From Saccoglossus kowalevskii (lineage: Eukaryota > Hemichordata > Enteropneusta > Harrimaniidae), in contig NW_003125396.1 in assembly GCF_000003605.2 (NCBI RefSeq), positions 40,481 to 51,186 of the forward strand: a stretch of 10,706 bases of DNA, read 5' to 3'. Shown here piece after piece: positions 1-7,500 of this stretch. The position numbers and the translations under genes are program-made. Every line of letters starts with the position of its first letter. The first letter of the stretch is position 1. Under the pieces are notes generated by a model that was not told where the DNA came from, searched no databases, and was given only the letters and a program-made list of their open reading frames with translations.

Positions 1-731
1 TTTTTTTTATCCTGCACAGAATATTTTTATTATAATTCACCCCAGCTTGTTTATGAGATCCACACAGCTATGGGAGTACATTTAAAATTTTCTGATTCTA
101 ACACAATCTCTTTGTTTGTGAACTACTGTAAAATTATTTATTTTCGCTGCAGGAATGATCCAGCGAATATACCTTTTTTCCTATATTTTACATTCAACTG
201 GTCAAAAATAAGCGAAAATAAATTCCATACAAAACACCAAAAAAGCCTTTTCAGTGAAAATTTATTCCAGCTAAAGCAAAGTATTCTACAGTATATCTCA
301 TTCTGGTACTCAGAATTGTTATATGATAAAACAAACAATTAAATGTTATGTTCATCATTATTATGGGCTCTTGTCAACAGATACAAAAAATTTAAATTGG
401 CATGATCGGACAATTTTACAAGAATCTGAAAAAATACTTTTTACAAAGGTTTCTATGGCGAGATTATTTTTTTTTGTTAACTTGGAATAAGAAAGTTTTG
501 CATTATTAATATCATTCCTAATATTAAATTATTTCAAAAAAATACTAAATGGTTAATGGATATAGTTTAATGGATTAATTAAAAAAAATAGTTTTCCATA
601 TAGTTATAAGGATTTTTTTGGTGGATTGGTTATTGGCTTGAATTTAAATTCAATTTACGTGGAGTTAATTTCACAATGCAATCCCCAATTTTAAATTTAT
701 AATATTAATAATGTTTTTCTTTTTGCAAAAG
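1..731. other. AT-rich non-coding flank upstream of the transposase pseudogene
   Basis: The stretch is strongly AT-rich, with many short A and T runs. I see no recognisable protein in it. The open frame across 70-342 has low-complexity composition and no motif. The last 20 bases, ending in AG at 730-731, form a T-rich tract that could serve as a 3' splice acceptor for the acidic first block of the transposase. If so, an upstream exon or promoter of the element should lie here or further left, but I could not identify one. I looked by eye for a CACTA/CACTG-type terminal inverted repeat and did not find a convincing one. Confidence 0.5.
143..167. repeat. Short inverted repeat (TTCGCTG / CAGCGAA)
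   Basis: TTCGCTG at 143-149 is the exact reverse complement of CAGCGAA at 161-167, with an 11-base loop. Related words recur just downstream (AAGCGAAAATAA near 210, CAGTGAAAATTTATTCC near 252). This suggests a diverged repeat built from alternating TTCGC and GCGAA blocks rather than one chance hairpin. No function is implied. Confidence 0.4.
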
Positions 732-1025
732 GTGTTTGAACAAACAACATGTGCCACTGTTCACACATCTGACACATCTGGAACTACTGGTACATTGCAG
801 CACGATAGTGCAATTACACAACGCATAGTAGATGAAGATGTTGAAGATTCTTCATTGTTTACTATGGAAGGTGGTATGAATCACAACACAGATGAAAAAC
901 TCAAAGACTGCTACTGTCCTCCCCTGAATGATGAAAAAAATTATTTGCTAGATGATCTGTTTATCCAACTGCATGAAAACTTGATTAATGAAAATGATGA
1001 TCTGGCTGATGATGACTTTATTTGA
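732..1025 (+). pseudogene. Transposase block 1: acidic, probably disordered N-terminal part
   Basis: Open frame 3 begins after a T-rich tract ending in AG at 730-731, or at an ATG at 711 if unspliced. The translation is rich in Asp, Glu, Thr and Ser, with no hydrophobic core and no recognised domain. Two acidic clusters (DEDVEDSS, near residue 45, and NENDDLADDD at the end) fit the acidic linker that commonly precedes the folded part of these transposases. The frame closes with TGA at 1023-1025, while frame 1 carries the continuing acidic sequence, so a one-base shift near 1015-1030 is likely. Assignment rests on position and composition, not on a conserved motif. It could also be a true separate exon with the splice sites missed. 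Confidence 0.55.
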
Positions 1026-1420
1026 TAGTGCTGCTCAATTTGTAACTGAACCCACTGTATTTGAAGAAAGCACAACTGAAGAAAATGATGATGAGACTCC
1101 TATTTTTAAAGGATCAAAGCGTTGCTTAGGAGTAACAGTTCTCATTCTGTGTTGCTTTATGATACGATTCCGACTTTCTGATGAAGCCCTTTCTTACCTA
1201 CTGACACTCTTGGGACTTTTGTTACCGGATGACAGTAATGTCATGACATTATTATATGGTATAAGAAATTTTTTGAAGAAACATACATTTCTACCTGAAA
1301 TCAGATACTACTGTTCCTGGTGTTACACACATGTGGACAAAGATGCACTGATTTGTTCTAATAAACACTGCGGCATTATCATACTTTGTTCTTCATTCCT
1401 GTATATCCCAGATCCGAAAC
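1018..1420 (+). pseudogene. Transposase block 2: hydrophobic segment and zinc ribbon
   Basis: Read in frame 1. After an acidic lead (EENDDETPIF, from about 1078), a hydrophobic stretch from 1114 contains FMIRFRLSDEALSYLLTLL. In this family that position carries a conserved helical region of the form FxxRxxLSDxAxxxLLxLL. It is followed by a Cys-x2-Cys pair (codons at 1312 and 1321) and a Cys-x4-Cys pair (1354 and 1369), a pattern expected of a structural zinc ribbon that contacts DNA. The block ends in FLYIP, after which the family continues with a region found here in frame 2. The shift lies around 1411-1425. All four zinc-binding cysteines are kept although the frame is broken, which suggests decay began fairly recently. 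Confidence 0.8.
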
Positions 1421-1977
1421 TTGTTCAAGAGGAAATCATTCACAGAGAGTATACGACAATATAGATTTTCTCATAAAAAAAATCACAAGCAACATCTGTG
1501 TGATGTCTATGATGGAGAGAATTATAAAAACTTGTTTAATAATGGATTTCTAAAGAGTGAAAACAGTTTATCATTTGCAATGAATACTGATGGTGTTCCC
1601 ATCTTTAAAAGCTCAAAAGTGTCAATGTGGCCAGCTTATCTGATGGTGAATGAGTTGCCAATTCAAGAACGGAAAGCCAGAGAAAACATGATTTTCTATG
1701 GTGTCTGGATATCTGTTAAGAAGCCACTCATGTGGAGTTTTCTGAGACCCATGTATGAAGAGTTTGCAAAGCTTGAAGATGGAATATCAGTAACTGATCA
1801 TACAGGAAAGAAAGTAATGTGCCATGCAACTCTTTTAACATGTACATGTGATTTGCCAGCAAAATGTCTTGTTTCAAATTCTGTTCAGTTCAATGGAAAG
1901 AACAGTTGCTGGTATTGTACACAACCGGGGGAGACTTTCAAAACTCAAAAAGGTGGTCATTGTCACATTTTCCCCTA
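1421..1977 (+). pseudogene. Transposase block 3: first half of the catalytic core
   Basis: Frame 2 from 1421; the codon there is TTG and is a continuation, not a start. Landmarks are a QYRF segment, a DVYDGENY segment, NTDG at 1583-1594 followed by VPIFKSSK, then a WPAYLMVNELP segment, DLPAK at 1850-1864, QFNG, and CWYC at 1907-1918 followed by PGE at 1925-1933. In CACTA relatives the Asp residues of the DG and D(L/F)PA motifs are the expected metal-binding residues; that assignment is from family knowledge and was not tested here. The CxxC followed by PGE corresponds to the C..C pair after DFPA in plant TNP2 proteins. The block ends at HIFPY. The next family motif, TGPxRT, is one frame over. 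Confidence 0.9.
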
Positions 1978-1978
1978 C

Positions 1979-2924
1979 AGGTCCTGCCCGCACTAGGGAA
2001 TCCATAACTGATGCTGTAAATGAAACAGTACGTAAAATTTAGTCTGGCGAGAAATCATACGTTTGTCAGGGTATTAAGGGGCCTTCATGGTTCATGTTTA
2101 TAAAACATTTCAATGTTATAGATGGCTATGTGATAGATTACATGCATGGACTTTGTGCTGGTGTTACAAAGACACTGTTAACATTTTGGTTTTCAAAACA
2201 GCACAAAGATAACTCATACTCATATTTTGAACATCGTGATAAAGTAAACACTGCATTATCAAAGATAAAACCAACTATGAATATTACAAGACTTCCTCGT
2301 TCACTTGATGATTTGGTGCACTGGAAATCTGCAGAATTTCGTAACTTTTTACTGTATTGGGGATTTCCTATTCTCAGAAACGTTTTACATGAAGCACATT
2401 TTGTTCATTTTGGTTTGTTGGTCCAGGCAGTTTTTTTGCTGTCTCAAGAAAGCATTAGTCCAGATGAAATTAAATTGGCAGAAGCAGCATTGTTAATGTT
2501 TGTATCTAAATGTAAAATACTGTACACAGCACATATTTTGACAATGAATTTCCATCAGTTAGTTCACTTAGCAGCAAATGTTAGAGCAAATGGTCCCCTG
2601 TTTGCTAATAACTGCTTCATTTTTGAGGATTATAATGGTTATCTTGTCCAGCATATCCATGGTAGTCAGGGTATTGATACTCAAATTATAAATACCATTA
2701 ATGTGGTTCAGGCATTACCAATATTATGTGAACGATATCTTCATAAAGGAACTGATGTATGGAATTTCTATAAAGACTTGATGTGTACATCACACAGTAA
2801 TAGAATACTAGTTGCAGAAGGCATATATGGCATAGGGCGATCATCACTTAAGCAGCTGTCTGCAGAAGAATATGTCAAATTAAATGAAAGCTTCAACACA
2901 ACGGGTAGCCAAATTGAATGGTGA
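1979..2924 (+). pseudogene. Transposase block 4: second half of the core, DYMHG and FEDxNG motifs
   Basis: Frame 3 opens with TGPARTRE, meets a TAG stop at 2040-2042, and continues in the same frame through GIKGPSWFM into DYMHG at 2136-2150. DYMHG is the animal version of the DxMH signature of CACTA transposases. Downstream lie a PRSLDDL segment, a helical all-alpha region, a HQLVHL segment and FEDYNG from 2622, whose Glu is a candidate for the third catalytic acidic residue (inference). After the TAG, 293 codons are open before the next stop at 2922-2924. That is unusually long for a pseudogene in this AT-rich background. The ATG at 2094 is an internal Met, not a true start. Confidence 0.9.
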
Positions 2925-3140
2925 CTTTTATGTATATGGCTCTGATTACACCCGAACAACCAGGAGACACCAATGTTATGTGAAATATAATATGCATGAT
3001 AACTTCCAATTTGGAATTGTAAAATATTTTGCTCAAGTTAAAGATGCAAGTGATGTCACACAAAATGTTGCAGTCATCATTCCATGTCGACAAACTGGTT
3101 GTTATTGTCGTGTCATCAGTAGGGTAAAACTAATCTGTCT
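2902..3140 (+). pseudogene. Transposase block 5: C-terminal TRR region
   Basis: After the frame-3 stop at 2922, homology resumes in frame 1 with FYVYGSDYTRTTRRHQCY. This matches the family's C-terminal pattern of a Tyr-Ser-x-x-Tyr followed by Arg/Lys pairs and an Asn/His-containing strand, then a FGIVKYF-type strand. It probably forms a small beta-rich domain. I see no catalytic residues in it. The frame stays open to TAA at 3151-3153, but the natural continuation is in frame 3, so a shift lies between about 3110 and 3150. Confidence 0.75.
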
Positions 3141-3314
3141 CACGACGGTCTAAACCCAACTCACGTTCCCTGTTGGTGGGTGAACAATACCATTGAGTTT
3201 AATGGTTATTCAGTTTTTATTCCTATCAAGGACATAATATCTTCTGTTATATTTGTTGGCATTGACAATGTTTGTATCATATCTATTTGGTATTTGGCAG
3301 ATGTAACTGACTGA
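3123..3314 (+). pseudogene. Transposase block 6: extreme C-terminus
   Basis: Frame 3 is open from 3123 to a TGA at 3312-3314. Near its middle it reads VFIPIKDIISSVIFVG (from 3213). This fits the usual ending of these proteins: a short IPxxxI segment, a hydrophobic strand, then a few residues before the stop. The block is too short for the standard ORF length cut-off and is therefore easily missed. Its first 20 codons carry little conserved sequence, so the exact junction with block 5 is not fixed. Confidence 0.65.
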
Positions 3315-3462
3315 ATACTCATAGTTAATTATTCACCGAATTGTAATAGATACCAATGGGTAGGTTTAAGCACATCAGTGTATATGCATTTTCAATTTTG
3401 GCAGCCATGTGCTATCAACAATTGCCAGAAATATTACTGTTTCTTTTGATGCATCTTTTCAA

Positions 3463-3468
3463 AATAAA
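3463..3468 (+). promoter_or_regulatory. Candidate poly(A) signal AATAAA
   Basis: AATAAA lies about 150 bases after the last transposase stop, a normal 3'-UTR length for a transposon gene. In DNA this AT-rich the hexamer also arises by chance, so support is positional only. Confidence 0.3.
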
Positions 3469-3524
3469 CTCTTATTTTGATATTATACCAAGCTTATTTT
3501 TCTGTGTACTTTTCTAACGTGCAT

Positions 3525-3545
3525 AAATATCAGTTATTGATATTT
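3525..3545. repeat. AT-rich hairpin, 8-bp stem
   Basis: AAATATCA (3525-3532) and TGATATTT (3538-3545) are exact reverse complements around a five-base loop. Such AT-rich hairpins are fairly common by chance in this composition. Confidence 0.3.
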
Positions 3546-3771
3546 CACCCCGAGCCTTATAAATGTGAATGATGTACACTATGGTCATGTGAAATGTAAA
3601 TTATTGCTTCAAGCAGATAGTTTGTAGAATAGAGGTTGTTTTATTATGCATATTAACTTTATATTAATCGCTAATGTTATCTGGGGTAGGTACAACCAGC
3701 ACAATAACCTAAGCAGAAATTTATCAGACTCGTTATTATTTAATTTCATATTTTACAGAGGTCAATCTGTT

Positions 3772-3794
3772 AGCTTTCTTAATCAAAGAAAGCT
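3772..3794. repeat. Perfect 9-bp hairpin
   Basis: AGCTTTCTT (3772-3780) pairs exactly with AAGAAAGCT (3786-3794) around a five-base loop. It sits about 55 bases before the first trace of the satellite array and may mark the edge of a repeat unit, but no duplicated target site could be seen. Confidence 0.4.
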
Positions 3795-3849
3795 TAGAAA
3801 GAACTCCCGTGTGCTGAGAGTATTGAAGACACATTAAACATTAATTAAA

Positions 3850-4880
3850 AATACTTGTACATGAGATATTGATGGAAAAGCTGAAAACTAATTATATACA
3901 TCAGGTAACTAATATGAACAGAACAGAACAAAAAAATTATGAATTATTATGAACAAATTTTAACCCAAAATTAATCAGGCCTATCTATTGTCCTAGAGCA
4001 TTTATGTACCAAATTTTATTCAAATGTGATGATCAGTAATTGAGATATCAGTGTTAATTAATTATGTTAATTAGGTGATTAATAAGCATAATATTTACCA
4101 AAAACTAATTGGGTTTCTGCATAGTTCTCTTTAAAATCCAATTTGTGGTTCTTTATATATCAGTGGAACATTATGCAAATTAGGTAATTAATATCCAATT
4201 AAAACTAATAAGGTCTCTGAATAATCCTAGAAGATCTATGTAGCAAGTCTCATTGAAATATGATGATTACTACTTGAAATGTCAAAAGCTGAAAATTAAT
4301 TAATTATGCAAATTAGCTAATTAATATGTACTCATATTATCTTAAAAACTATCAGGTCTGTGCAGTGTCCTAAGACATCTATGTACCAAATTTCATTGAA
4401 ATGTGATGATTACTACTTGAAATGTCAAAAGCTGAAAATTAATTAATTATGCAAATTATGTAATTAATATGTACTCATATTATCTTAAAAACTATCAGGT
4501 CTGTGCAGTGTCCTAAGACATCTATGTACCAAGTGTCATTGAAATGTGATGATTACTACTTGAAATATCAAAAGCTGAAAATTAATTAATTATACAAATT
4601 AGCTAATTAATATGTACTCGTTTTACCCTAAAAACTATCAGGTCTGTGCAGTGTCCTATGACATCTATGTACCAAGTTTCATTGAAATGTGATGATTAGT
4701 ACTTGAGATATCAGTGGAAAAGCCGAAAATTGATTAATCATTATGCAAATTAGGTAATTAATATGCATGGATGTTTACCAAAACCTAATCAAATCTGCGC
4801 ATTGGCCCAAAGCATCTATGCACCAAGTTTCATCAAAAACTGATGTATGGTTCTTGAGATATCAGTGGAACAGACACACA
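3850..4880 (+). repeat. Satellite array, 143-bp monomer, about seven to eight units
   Basis: Units begin with an AAAAACTA(A/T)(T/C)-type word at 3967, 4100, 4201, 4344, 4487, 4630 and 4780, giving spacings of 133, 101, 143, 143, 143 and 150. A diverged half unit precedes them from about 3850. Each unit runs through a CATCTATGTACCAA word, TTTCATTGAAATGTGATGAT, a TTGA(A/G)ATATCA word, GAAAATTAATTAATTATG and AATTAATATG. The three central units are nearly identical; the outer ones are diverged or internally deleted, as in unit 4100, which lacks about 42 bases. The array is non-coding. Unequal exchange homogenising the middle would explain the pattern. The same word order is seen as single diverged copies near 6413 and 7446. 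Confidence 0.95.
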
Positions 4881-4897
4881 CACACATCCAGACACAC
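4873..4897. repeat. CA-rich microsatellite at the end of the array
   Basis: A short run of alternating CA with interruptions follows the last satellite unit directly. CA tracts in this position are typical where such repeats break off, and it leads into the terminal hairpin. Confidence 0.75.
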
Positions 4898-4907
4898 TAA
4901 CTGCAAA

Positions 4908-4948
4908 GACTCCGTTTTTGTGCTTCGCACACGGGAGTCAAAAACTAA
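4908..4948 (+). mobile_element. Hairpin plus CTAA: possible 3' end of a Helitron-like or other non-autonomous element
   Basis: GACTCC (4908-4913) pairs with GGAGTC (4934-4939). Inside it TGTGC (4919-4923) pairs with GCACA (4927-4931) around a TTC loop. Five A residues and CTAA (4945-4948) follow. Helitrons end in a hairpin shortly before CTRR, and several Helitron-derived families carry internal tandem repeats like the array upstream. Against this, the base after CTAA is G rather than the usual T, and I could not find a matching 5' end beginning TC next to an A. The structure is clear; the element class is inference. Confidence 0.4.
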
Positions 4949-4993
4949 GAAATGACTTTTGAAATGCTGCTAAGTCATCTACTTAGTAATCTT

Positions 4994-5190
4994 GAGCCTG
5001 TTAGTTTTCATGATAACTAAGCCGGACAAGTTATTTTTATTTTAGCTCTCAGAGCCTGATTTCTTAGTGTTCATGAAGCCTATCAGTCCCATCTTAGCTT
5101 TCAAAACTTTAATTCACTAGCTTTCCGAGCTCAGTGTTTTAGTGTTCAAAAAACTCGAAAGGTTAAGACGAGTAATTTGAGGCTTTTTTT
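4994..5190 (+). repeat. Degenerate tandem repeats of 58-75 bp
   Basis: Three units start with GAGC(C/T) words at 4994, 5052 and 5127. The second and third share GAGCxx(A/G)xxxxTTAGTGTTCAxxAA. The first is weaker. Spacing is 58 then 75 bases. This is a low-copy, old tandem repeat distinct from the 143-bp array. Confidence 0.4.
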
Positions 5191-5215
5191 AGTCTTCGAA
5201 AAGTAACCGAAGACT
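5191..5215. repeat. Perfect 8-bp hairpin after a T run
   Basis: AGTCTTCG (5191-5198) and CGAAGACT (5208-5215) are exact reverse complements with a nine-base loop, preceded by a run of T. It closes the block of degenerate repeats much as the 4908 hairpin closes the satellite. Confidence 0.6.
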
Positions 5216-6543
5216 CATTGATGGGTTAATAAGCAATCCATTTTGGTAAGGGTACACTTCTGGAAATGTGCAATTTTATGAATTTTTTGCCTTAAAATGT
5301 TCATTATTTTACAATGGAAAATGTTAAATTTAACTGTAGCTCAGTTATGCTGTTCAAAAAAGAAAATTGGCTTGTTGTGAAGTTGTGAGTATTTATTGCT
5401 AATTTCATAACTGGGCAGGAAAATAAGTACAGCGTATTCATAGTTAATTTTATTTATATGTAAAATAGTTTCTCAGTTCAGTTCAATTATGATTAGATTT
5501 TTAGTCAATTGTTAGTGTGAGCCTGACTGATTGAGGCATTGTTGAGCAATTTGCTAGACATGTATACTTACATGGCTGGGTGTCCTGTATATATGGTTTA
5601 TGCTTTATAGATGTTGATTCATCTATGAAGAAAAATGATAAAATAAGAGAAATGAAATAGTAGATAACAATATAAACAATATAGTACAATAGTGTGGCAG
5701 GGGATCAGTGTTATGTATTCAACTCTACTAAACACGAGTTGAGTGTCAAATAGACTTATGTGCATAAACAAATAGGGATGAGAAGTTGTAGATGAAAGCA
5801 AAAGATTTTTGGGGAAAATTGGTAAATTAGAGGGTACAAGCAGGAACAAAAATCTTTTTGTGATGATTGGAAATATGAGATTGTTGGCGTTTCTGATTTC
5901 TCAAAGAAGAAATGAATTCATTTTGACTGTAAGTGAGCATATGCAGTGGGGTTGCTATACTTCTGGTTCTCTGGAGCACTAAGTGTGACGCAATGTAAAG
6001 ATCGCGGGGTAAACTGACAAGACACCAGTGATAGATCTGTAAGCTTTTCCACAGAAAAGGAAGCATTTCTAACTTGTAAGAAATTGTTGATGTTTGGGTG
6101 ATATGTCTAGAACAATGGGGACGGCTTGCAAAACTATGAAGGTGCATGACACTGATGACTACTACACGGATTTGCATGCTTCTGGTGCAGCACACAATAA
6201 GTTTCAGACAGTTCATGAGTTCTTAAGTTACAATTCAGTTTATTCATACAACAATAACATCTGTCAAACTGATTTTCTATCACATCATGTGGGAAATCTG
6301 ATCACCACTATATGTACAAGTGATGCAATTTGTAGCACTCTCAACTGTGTAGAACTTTAGGAGAACTCAATTTGGAAAATAAAATGATGTGCATCAGAAC
6401 CGCACTGTACAATCTATGACCAAGTTTAAATGAAATCCATCCATTAAGATCCAATCCAGTAAACATAAAAATGATGCTTTTTTAGCCTTAAAATGAATTA
6501 AAGGAGTTATCTTGTGCATATGTATGATATACGATGTATTATG
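5216..6543. other. Long stretch with no supportable gene
   Basis: Mostly AT-rich single-copy-looking sequence. Two overlapping open frames on opposite strands (5827-6216 minus, 6103-6360 plus) show no recognisable motif. Around 6413-6455 there is a diverged single copy of the satellite word order (ATCTATGACCAAGTTT followed by ATGAAAT). Near 6470-6500 the sequence is again repeat-like. Confidence 0.45.
6411..6447 (+). repeat. Solo diverged copy of the satellite core
   Basis: AATCTATGACCAAGTTTAAA, then ATGAAAT, lines up with the array's CATCTATGTACCAAGTTTCA, then TTGAAAT, at roughly three quarters of positions by eye. This indicates that the satellite monomer derives from, or seeded, a dispersed repeat. 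Confidence 0.5.
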
Positions 6544-6589
6544 TCACTCTCCTTCCCAGAGGCCCTAGCGCACACTAGAACCTCAGCCA

Positions 6590-7330
6590 CAGCTTGATTA
6601 TGTAAATGGAGGTCATCAATAAGGTCAACCACCCGGAGTTCTTTTCTAAATGGTTGGCAGCGTTAATTTTGAAACTGCACTGGAATGAATTTGGAGAATT
6701 ATGACAAAAATCGGCTGTAAAATATTAAGCTAAGACCGAAGCATATTGATACATTCAAATTTATTTGTAAAGGTACTATAGGGTTGATGAGGGTTTCGAA
6801 ATCTTACTAAAAAGAGAACTATACAGCACCGTAGAATGCTAGTCAGCGCGTGATCATTGTACGCAAACAGTGTGACAAATTTCGACCCCCAACTACGTTA
6901 TTTTACAGTGTTTTTTCAGTTGTTTATTGCAAATTCCAAGGTAGTTTATTCCGAAAACAAAGTCATTGGTAAATTATTTCAACGCCACAACAATTACAAG
7001 TATCCTTTTCCGTGTTGCTAGTTTTGTTTACTTGGTCGCTCGTCTATTCAAACGTCTAGCGGCGCCGCGCATGCTGCCGTCTCTGATCAACGCTAAGCGA
7101 GTGTATGGACTGGATACGGGAAAAGTTTAATCCACTATCTTTGTGATCCCCTGTCGTGTGCAAAAAAATGAGATAGATAGTGATGGTGCAATAATTGCAC
7201 CATTGCATATCATTCAGAAAGATCAACTTATCAGTTTACAAAACCTCAGTGCTGCAGGCAGCCATATTGAATGACTGAACAACACAGTGCGGATTAATAT
7301 GTAATAAACAGCACATATACAGGCTGCTGT
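6590..7330. other. Interior of the inverted-repeat region, non-coding
   Basis: No protein motif in any frame. Around 7030-7110 the sequence becomes rich in CpG (GTCTAGCGGCGCCGCGCATG), unusual for the window and promoter-like in composition, but no core promoter element can be fixed. A 21-base palindrome follows at 7183. Confidence 0.4.
7183..7203. repeat. 21-base near-perfect palindrome
   Basis: ATGGTGCAAT at 7183-7192 and ATTGCACCAT at 7194-7203 are exact reverse complements around a single base. It could be a cruciform or a binding site for a dimeric protein; no family is recognised. Confidence 0.7.
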
Positions 7331-7445
7331 TGCAGAGGCTCGAGTATGCACGCTAGGGCCTCTGAGAAGGGGAGTGGTATTATGTATGTGCCAAGAATGA
7401 ACTTGATTGGTACAGGAATACATCGAGGTGTCATTGTGCTTAACA

Positions 7446-7500
7446 TATGTGCTAAGTTTAAACAAGATTAACCCATACATGGCTGAGATATGGTTCCAGG
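7446..7500 (+). repeat. Second solo relative of the satellite core
   Basis: CATATGTGCTAAGTTTAAAC, then CATACATGGCTGAGATATGG, follows the same word order as the last satellite unit (CACCAAGTTT, then TATGGTTCTTGAGATATCAG). It is a diverged dispersed copy just outside the right inverted-repeat arm. Confidence 0.4.

Larger units (their letters stand above)
732..3314 (+). pseudogene. CACTA/EnSpm-type transposase, nearly full length, inactivated
   Basis: Six blocks in three frames match, in order, the conserved parts of the animal CACTA/EnSpm-like transposases, which are distant relatives of plant TNP2-type transposases. The order is acidic N-terminus, hydrophobic segment plus zinc ribbon, NTDG core, DLPAK plus Cys pair with PGE, DYMHG, FEDxNG, and a C-terminal TRR block. 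The family product binds the element ends and moves it by a DDE/D-type cut-and-paste reaction in the nucleus. The span of about 860 codons is near the usual family length. Frame changes fall near 1015-1030, 1411-1425, 1975-1985, 2895-2920 and 3110-3150, and there is an in-frame TAG at 2040-2042. No gap is large enough for introns, so these are most simply indels in a dead copy. Recognition is by motif memory, not by a search. Confidence in the family is high and in the exact boundaries moderate. Confidence 0.9.
3315..3849. other. AT-rich spacer between transposase and satellite array
   Basis: No gene can be supported here. A short open frame at 3646-3837 has a reasonable splice acceptor inside it (TTTTACAG ending at 3758) but no recognisable product. 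The stretch contains the two hairpins listed separately. The right end of the CACTA element should lie here or beyond, but I found no terminal repeat matching the left flank. Confidence 0.45.
6544..7377. mobile_element. Foldback or MITE-like element bounded by inverted repeats
   Basis: The left arm at 6544-6570 and the reverse complement of the right arm at 7351-7377 agree at 24 of 27 positions. Weaker similarity continues inward for about 20 bases. Each arm's inner part is also a palindrome: GAGGCCCTAG (6559-6568) against CTAGAACCTC (6575-6584), and CAGAGGC (7333-7339) against GCCTCTG (7358-7364). About 780 bases lie between the arms and encode nothing recognisable. This fits a non-autonomous DNA element, or two copies of one hairpin-tipped repeat in opposite orientation. 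No target duplication could be fixed. Confidence 0.5.

Noticed and set aside
70-342. Plus-strand open frame near the left edge, with a good-looking acceptor (TTTTCGCTGCAG at 152)
   Set aside because: The translation is low complexity and AT-driven, and the acceptor sits in an inverted repeat, so it is unlikely to be an exon.
3646-3837. Short open frame with an acceptor at 3758
   Set aside because: No similarity to the C-terminus of CACTA transposases or any other protein, and it contains a hairpin.
1-3850. CACTA terminal inverted repeats flanking the transposase
   Set aside because: CACTG occurs only inside coding sequence, and a CAGTG near 3376 has no left partner, so the element ends could not be placed.
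3850-4880. CRISPR-like regular repeats
   Set aside because: The units are contiguous 143-bp tandem copies without unique spacers, in eukaryotic DNA.
4767-4955. Open frame through the last satellite unit
   Set aside because: It is repeat sequence, with the CA tract and hairpin translated; not a gene.
5827-6216. 129-residue open frame on the minus strand
   Set aside because: It is longer than typical chance frames here but has no recognisable motif, no domain and no good splice context; it overlaps an equally anonymous frame on the other strand.
6103-6360. Plus-strand open frame of about 85 residues from ATG at 6103
   Set aside because: No motif or homologue recognised. The sequence upstream in the same frame is full of stops.
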